Notes under the pieces: model-generated
What the model was told of the DNA's origin: nothing
Databases searched by the model: none
The model's input: only the letters and a program-made list of their open reading frames with translations
NCBI RefSeq assembly: GCF_040802235.1
Contig: NC_133157.1
Span: 89,328,001-89,392,000 of the forward strand
Reading direction: 5' to 3'
DNA: 64,000 bases
Source: Manis javanica
Taxonomy: Eukaryota > Chordata > Mammalia > Pholidota > Manidae
Position numbers and translations under genes: made by a program
Shown: positions 58,190 to 64,000 of the stretch, one piece after another
Numbering within the stretch: the stretch's first letter is position 1
How the letters are laid out: each line of letters opens with the position of its first letter

Positions 58190-59673
58190 ATTTTCTTCTA
58201 ATAAGATTATTTTGGGTGTAGGCCATAGGTATTTGCTTGTTTATGGCTGTCTTTATAAGCTTTTGAGTCAAGCCTCTCACACAAGGGATGATACAGCGTC
58301 CTACAGCAGTTAAGTCTCGCAACTATAACAAGGGATGTTAAAACAGAGGCAACTATACCTTTCTATTTTCCAAACCATTTTTCCAACCAGTCTATATAAG
58401 GGTTACTCGTGCCAGTTTTCAGCTAATTCATTAGCTAAAGTGGTGCCTTATAATGATCTACAACTTCTATGAAAAAAAGTTTTTTTCTTTGGGTGTGGAG
58501 AGGAATGCCAGGGTAAATGGAATGGCCAATTGGACTAAAGCACAGGGCCTAGTCCAGGTGGGTGGCAACAAGTAGCGCAGGTTCCTCTTTCCACAGTACT
58601 ACCAAACATCCACTCGGGGGATGTGTACTTTCAAGAAGTTGCCCTCTTTAGAGACATTTAGGACATGGGTACAAGTCAGTAGTTCCCCACAGGAGTTTTG
58701 AAACCTTCCCTTTGCCTAGAGAGGCTTGAGGAGTGATTCATCTTCCTTATAGAAAAAGGGGATTGCCCTTGGGTCTGACTTCTTCAGTGCATGAAAGAGT
58801 AAAGACAAGCCCTTGCAAGTCTCATTTCCCCAAGCATCCTTGTCCTGGTACAAGGCCAACATGCAGTTCATCTCAGTGGGGTCTGTGTCCCAGCAGAGAG
58901 GGCATGGACCACCTGTGCCTGTGGCCATCCACAGCACATGCGTAACAATCGCTTTTATTCAAAGCGAGTACTGAAAATTTAACCCAGGCATTGGTGTCTC
59001 CATAACTTGTCTCTATTTCAAGAGTCTGTTTTAGGTCTTTTATCTCTGTTACAGTAACTAGTTTAGGGTCATTATGGGGAAGCTCTGGCTTGTTATTTCT
59101 CTCAGAATTGGGGGTGGCCACTATGGGTGAAGTCTTTCCTTCGATTAAATTAAGACTAAACCTTCCCACAGGATCTACTTTAATGACATCTGCACTGAGT
59201 CCATAAAAATGAGGGGCAATTACAGGGTCTGAGTCTAAGTCTTGAGGTCTATGTATACTTAATAAAAGGGGGTTACACTGTCTGTCCTGGCAATTGTCAG
59301 GAGGAATTCCTTTAGCTAAGTGGAACTTTCTTTTTTTAAATATTTTTCTGCTACATGAGGGGCCGTCCACCCTTGAAACTGGGTAGTCCACCAAATACTG
59401 CTCCACCTTGGACATGGGGGCCTACTTGCCTTTTTACTCTATTAAGATTTGTCTATTCAGGACAGAGATACTTATTATCTCCAAAAAGTTGTTTTTGGCC
59501 GTTTAGGTCACCACAACAGAGAGAACCTGACAAGCATCAAACCTAATGGTTTGGGGGCTTGATGTTTTAGTAATATTGATTACCAGTTTGACAGGATAAC
59601 CAGGAGTTCCTTCCCATCTTAGGACTCTCTGTGACTTGCCTGTGAAATACAGAGTTAGGATAAAAATCAACAT
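58190..59673 (-). pseudogene. ERV env (surface subunit and TM tail), internally deleted
   Basis: A start codon at 59673 leads into a short hydrophobic leader and SU-like sequence. A 180-residue open stretch (59415-58873) includes the LNKSDCYACA block typical of class I SU. Frameshifts follow. Near 58450-58480 the sequence jumps to the membrane-proximal and membrane-spanning part of TM (YIDWLEKW ... SVLTSLVIVA) and a cytoplasmic tail (to about 58190). The SU/TM cleavage site, fusion peptide and heptad region are missing, so no functional envelope can be made. Confidence 0.8.
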
Positions 59674-59689
59674 TTTAGGTTCTTTTTAG

Positions 59690-60245
59690 TTTCAGCCTTA
59701 AGGGCTGGTGAGCCACCTAGGACACTTGCCAATTCTGTTTTGTCCCCAGATCCCCCAGTCAGTTTCTCTGGTGTAATGAGTCCCACCCTTTCCAGCCGTC
59801 CTCACTGCAGTCTCCGCGATCAGGAGCACTTGGGAGGGGCCTTCCCAGCTGGCTGGAGTCCATCTTCTTTCCAGGATTTTACTAACACCAGGTCTCTAGG
59901 CTGGAAGCAGTGAGCGAAGAACTCAAGTGGGGGAGTCTGGGTCCTTTCAGCTTGAAAGAAAATAAGTTAGAAGACATGGCCAGCACATATTCCATCTTTT
60001 TCAAGTAAACTTGCTTCATATTTTAAAATTTGAGAATCTATTAGCCAGTGCCCAGCCCACTGATTAAGTAAGCATGACCCGAACCTGGTGAGGAGTACTG
60101 ACTGTGAGGGTTCCTCCGAGTTAATTTCCTGCTCTCTTCTACCAGTAAGGCCATGGCTGTGATGGCCTGAATGCATTCAGTCCATCCTCAAGAGACAGGG
60201 TCTAGTAGTTTAGACATAAAGACCACTGGTCATTTCTTTCCTCCC
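59690..60245 (-). pseudogene. ERV pol remnants (RT connection and integrase C-terminus)
   Basis: The minus-strand reading from about 60210 contains a block resembling the RT connection region (AITAMALLVEESRKL). From about 59940 to 59700 it resembles the integrase C-terminal domain (LVLVKSWKEDGLQPA, then a THYTRET-type end). RNase H and the integrase catalytic core are absent. The integrase end runs up to the env start, as in class I ERVs. Confidence 0.65.
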
Positions 60246-60260
60246 CAGGCTTGGGTCAAA

Positions 60261-61435
60261 ACCCTACAGAGAACCCCTCCCCCGCCAGATCATAGGGTCT
60301 GCCAGGCCCCTCCGATCGACCCACAAGTCTGCACCCCTGGAGTGCCACAGTCTTGGCCCCTCCCCCGACAGCACAGACCAATAGGGGTCAGCCAGTACCC
60401 CACTGATATGCCCCAATGCTGCACCCCTGGAGCCTCTGGCACTGACCACTCCCCCACCAGCACAGAGCTATAGGGGCCTGTCAGGATTCCCCCACCCCAT
60501 AGGACCCAAGTCTGCAGCCCTGGAGTGCTGCTGGCCCGATCCCGCTCCCGCCAGCACAGATCAAAGGGTACACCAGGGCCCCTTCCATTGGTCACCAAGA
60601 CTGCAACCTTGGAGTGCTGCGGACCCAGAGCCTCCCCCACAGCACATACCCATAGTGGTAAGCTAGGACCCTTCCGATACGCCCCAAGGCCCCCGAGTGC
60701 ACCTGACCCCGCACCTCCCCCAACAGCACAGACCCATAGTGGCCTGCCAGGAACCCACAAATAGGCCCCAAGGCGGCAGCTCTGGAGTGCTGCTGTGTCG
60801 GCCCTTTCCCCACTAGCACAGACCCATAGAGGTTCCTCAGGAGCCACTCTGATGGGCCCCAAAGGCTCCAGCCTTGGAGTGCCACTGGGTCGACTCCTCC
60901 CCCACCAGCACAGTCCCATTCAGGTCCGCCAGGAAATCTCTCCAGTAGGCACTCTAGGCTGCAGCCCAGGAGCCGCTGGCCAGACCACTCCCCTGACAGC
61001 ACAGAACATAGGACCCGCTAGGACCCCTTCTGATAGATACCAAGGCTGCACCCTCGATTGATGCTAGCCCGAACCCTCCCCCGCCTGCACAGACCCATAG
61101 TCTGCCAGGACACCCTCCGAGAGGGCCCCAAGGCTGCAGACCTGGAGTGCCACTTGCCTGAACCATACTCCACCAGCACAGACCACAGAGATCCGCCAGG
61201 AGTTCCTTCAATAGACCCCCCAACATTGCAGCCCTGGAGTGCAGCAGGCCCGACACCTCCCTTACTAGCACAGACCCAAAGGGTCTGCAAGGATACCCTT
61301 CAAGAGGCCCCCCAGGCTGGAGCCCTGGAGTGTCGCAGGCCCAACCTCTCTCCGGCTATCACATACCCATACGGTCCTCCAGGACCCTCTCTGATAGGCT
61401 CCCAGGGCAGCAACCCTGGAGTGCCCCTCGCCATC
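60261..61435. repeat. 90-bp minisatellite, block 2 (about 13 units)
   Basis: Resumes at CCCGCCAGATCATAGGGTCTGCC with the same unit order as block 1. Units vary more here (several short deletions, such as CCCCAATGCTG and CCACAGCAC). It ends near 61430 after CACATACCCATACGG...GGAGTGCCCC. Confidence 0.92.
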
Positions 61436-61730
61436 TCCCACCCCGGCCTCCCCACCGGGCCGCCTCGGCAACACTGCTGATCGTCCTGTGCCCCTCCTTC
61501 CGCCCCGGCCTCCCCAGAGGCCCAAAGCCCCGCTCCCTCCACAGAAGCGCTGAACGTCTGGTTGTCCTGCTGTCTCCTGGCCCCGCCCCTCCCCACCAGC
61601 CCCAAATCCCGCCCCCTTGGCAGCACCGTCTCCACACCCCGGACTCCACTCTGTCCTGAAGCCCCGCCGCGGCCACGAGCGTCAACACTCTGCCTCCTGA
61701 AGCCCGTCACCTATTCTCACCAACCCTTCC
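61436..61730. promoter_or_regulatory. CpG-dense GC-rich patch at the end of block 2
   Basis: About 290 bp with around 17-20 CpG dinucleotides by eye and GC-box-like motifs (CCCCGCCCCT at about 61582; CCCGCCCCC at about 61608). It could be a small CpG island or simply the ancestral flank of the array. No transcript or exon is implied by the sequence alone. Confidence 0.3.
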
Positions 61731-62465
61731 ACTCCCTTATTTCGTTTGTATATACACGAAAACTAACAATAAAAAACAAATACATGATAAATCATTCAGT
61801 AACTGATAGCAATTAGCAAACAGGTAATAAAGGAAGAACTTTTTTGTGCGTGTACAAGATTCAATTGTATGTCTCCTTCTTAGAAACATTTTATCTGTTA
61901 AGAATACAGAAATGCTTTTATAACTGAATCATAACAATTTAACAATCAATTTTAATAGGCATTTTCCAGAATTAATACAGTTTGATGACTTTAAATATCC
62001 TACAAAATATAAACAGACTCATAAATGCAGGGAACAGACTGGTGGTTACCACTGAGAGGGGACAAAAAATAGGTGTATAGGATAGAGTTACAAACTTCAA
62101 TTTATTAAATAATTTAGTAACAGGGCACAGGCAATAGAGCTAATAATATTGCACTGTATTTACAGTGACATAATAACTATACTTCTCATGGTGAGGCTTT
62201 GGTACCATAAACAATTGATGGATCATTTTGTTGTTCATCTGAAACCAACATCATGATGTTTTTAATCATCTCTGTTTCAATGAAAATATTTTAAGGAATA
62301 CAGGAAGCATGAAATGGCCGATAGTGTCTAAAGGTGAAGAAACTAGAAAAATAGATTCACATCATATTCAGTTCTCATTCTCCTTAAAACAAACATTCCA
62401 ACATGTGTCTCATTTTTCAAGGAACTATGAGGTCACAGAACTTACAGAAATTGAAGCTCTTGTTC
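61731..62465 (+). mobile_element. AT-rich spacer with old L1 3' end
   Basis: 61990-62280 carries L1 3'-end blocks (ACAGACTCATAAATGCAGGGAACAGACTGGTGGTTACCA, TTGCACTGTATTTACAGTGACATAATAAC). Flanking DNA is AT-rich and unassigned. It separates minisatellite blocks 2 and 3. Confidence 0.6.
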
Positions 62466-64000
62466 ATAGCCGACCCATCCCCCACCAGCACAGACCCATA
62501 GAGTCCACCAGGGCCCCCTCTGATAGGCCCCCAAGGCTGAAGCCAGGAAGTGCCACTGAGCCGACCCCTTCCCCACCAGCACAGATCCATAGGGGTCTGC
62601 CAGGACCCCCTGCCATAATGCCTGAAGGATCCAGCCCTGGAGTGCCACAGGCCCGACCACCCCCCAACAAGCTCAGATCATAGGGTCTTCCAGGCCCCCT
62701 CCCTTCGGCTCCCAAGGCTGCATCCTTGGAGTGCTGCTGTCTCAGAGTGTCCCCCGCAGCACACACCCACAGGGGTATGCCAGGAGCCCTCCGATAGGTC
62801 CTAATGTGGCACCCCTCGAGTGCCACTATCCTGGGGCATCCCCCACCAGCATAGACACAGAGTGTTCCTCCAGGAACCCTCCAATAGGCCCCAAGCCTGC
62901 AGCTCTGGAGTGCCGCTGGGCTGACCCCTTCCCCACCAGCACAGACCACAGAGTCCACCAGGACCCCCTCTGATTAGCCCCAAAGGCGGCACCCCTGGAG
63001 TGTGGTGTCCCAGACCCTCCCCCACCAACACAGACCGAAAGAGGTCCCCCAGGCCCTGCTCTGATAGTCACCCAAGGTTGCAGCCCTGGAGTGCCACTGG
63101 ACAGACACCATCCCCACCAGCACGGTCCCACAGAGGTCTGCCAGGACCTGCTCTGATAGTCAACCAAGGCTGCAGCCCTGGAGTGACTCTGGGAAGACCC
63201 CTCCCCCATGAGCACAGACCACACGGTCCATCAGGTCCCCATCTGATAGGTTCCCAAGGCTGCACCCCTGGAGTGGCACTTGGCTGACCCATCCCCCACC
63301 TGCACAGACACATAGTGTCTTCCAGGACCCCCTTCAAGATGTTCCCAAGGCTGCAGCCCTGGAGTGCCACTGTCCCGACACCTCCCCCACCAGCAGAGAC
63401 CCGTAGGGTTCCACCAAGATCCCCTCAGATAGGCCCCAATACTGTATCCCTGGAGTGCAACTGGTCTGACCCTTCCTCTGCCAGCACAGACCATAGGGTC
63501 TACAAGGCCCCCTACTATGATCTCACAAGGCTGTAGCCCCATAGTGCCACTGTCCCGGCCCCTACCCAACCAACACAGACCCATAGGGATCCGCCAGGAC
63601 CCGTTCTGATAGTCAAATAAGGCTGCAGCCCTGGAATGCTGCTGGCCCTCCACCTCACCAGCACGGACCATAGGGATCTGCTAGGACCCACTCAGATAGG
63701 CCCCTAAGGTTGCAGCCACCTAGTGCCGTGGAGCAATGCCTCCCCCGCCAGAACAAAGTGTCTGCCAGGACCCCCTCTGATCGTCCCCCAAGGCTGAATC
63801 CCTGGAGTGCCAATGTCCCTGAGCCTCCCCTGCAGGACAGACCCATAGGGATATGCCAGGACACCTCCGAGAGAACCAAAGGCTGCTCCCCTGGAGAACC
63901 ACTTGCCCGAGCCCTCCCCCACCAAGCACAATTCCATACAGGTCTGCCAGGAGCCCCTCGGAGAGTCCCCGAAGGCTACAGCCCTGGAGTGCCACTGGAC
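62466..64000. repeat. 90-bp minisatellite, block 3 (about 17 units, runs off the window)
   Basis: Same unit as blocks 1 and 2, from CCGACCCATCCCCCACCAGCACAGACCC onward to the last base of the window, so the array continues beyond it. The 90-bp period is a multiple of three, which is why long repetitive frames appear on both strands. Confidence 0.93.

Larger units (their letters stand above)
57634..60260 (-). mobile_element. Class I (gammaretrovirus-like) ERV remnant inside the minisatellite
   Basis: Minus-strand provirus with its 5' part missing: pol RT-connection remnant, integrase C-terminus, env, polypurine tract and 3' LTR. Minisatellite units lie on both sides, so it was inserted into, or recombined with, the array. 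No gag, no 5' LTR and no clean target duplication are visible. Confidence 0.8.

Noticed and set aside
1..64000. CRISPR array, bacterial-type operon, tRNA or rRNA genes
   Set aside because: None seen. The only regular arrays are a mammalian-type minisatellite and microsatellites, and the genomic style is mammalian throughout.

Overview
The window is nuclear DNA of a placental mammal. It holds several long, related LINE-1 (L1) elements with FADD-type reverse transcriptases, older L1 debris, MIR and LTR fossils, (TG)n tracts, a GC-rich minisatellite and endogenous retrovirus (ERV) remnants. I see no Alu, B1/B2 or other young SINE. The species cannot be read from the sequence; a non-primate, non-rodent lineage poor in young SINEs (pangolins are one possibility) would fit. 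No intact host protein-coding gene, tRNA or rRNA is supported. The long open frames are L1 ORF1/ORF2 pieces, ERV pieces or by-products of the minisatellite.

Layout. 1-15.6 kb: two composite L1 elements facing each other (254-5108 on +, 7639-15602 on -), both set in an old L1. 15.6-32.2 kb: old L1 pieces, ancient LTR/MIR repeats, TG microsatellites and non-repetitive DNA. 32.2-40.4 kb: a third composite L1. 40.6-49.2 kb: a conventional L1 of the same broad family, split by a nested, internally deleted 2.46-kb L1 (42688-45151). 49.2-52.6 kb: old L1s and an ERVL-like LTR. 52.6-56.7 kb: GC-rich, apparently single-copy DNA. 56.7-64 kb: a minisatellite with a period of about 90 bp, cut by a class I ERV remnant (57634-60260) and by a 1-kb spacer.

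The main find is a chimeric retroelement. Three L1s in this window (two on +, one on -) run past their own 3' UTR into the same 1.6-1.8-kb retroviral fragment: a short integrase C-terminal remnant, an envelope transmembrane subunit with most of the surface subunit missing, a polypurine tract and an LTR ending at a poly(A) site. Each is followed by an A-tract. This looks like an L1 lineage that captured an ERV 3' end by 3' transduction and then spread with it. The tailed copies also share 3' UTR variants that the two untailed L1s lack.

A second find is structural. The target-site duplications (TSDs) of the first two composites are exchanged and inverted. One TSD half of the left element lies at 244-253 and its mate at 7553-7562; one half of the right element lies at 15603-15613 and its mate at 5265-5275. 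The simplest explanation is an inversion of the intervening DNA by recombination between the two oppositely oriented L1s. It agrees with a roughly 1.1-kb tract of near-identity between their arms. Undoing the inversion also shows that each element carried a further short 3' transduction with its own A-tract.
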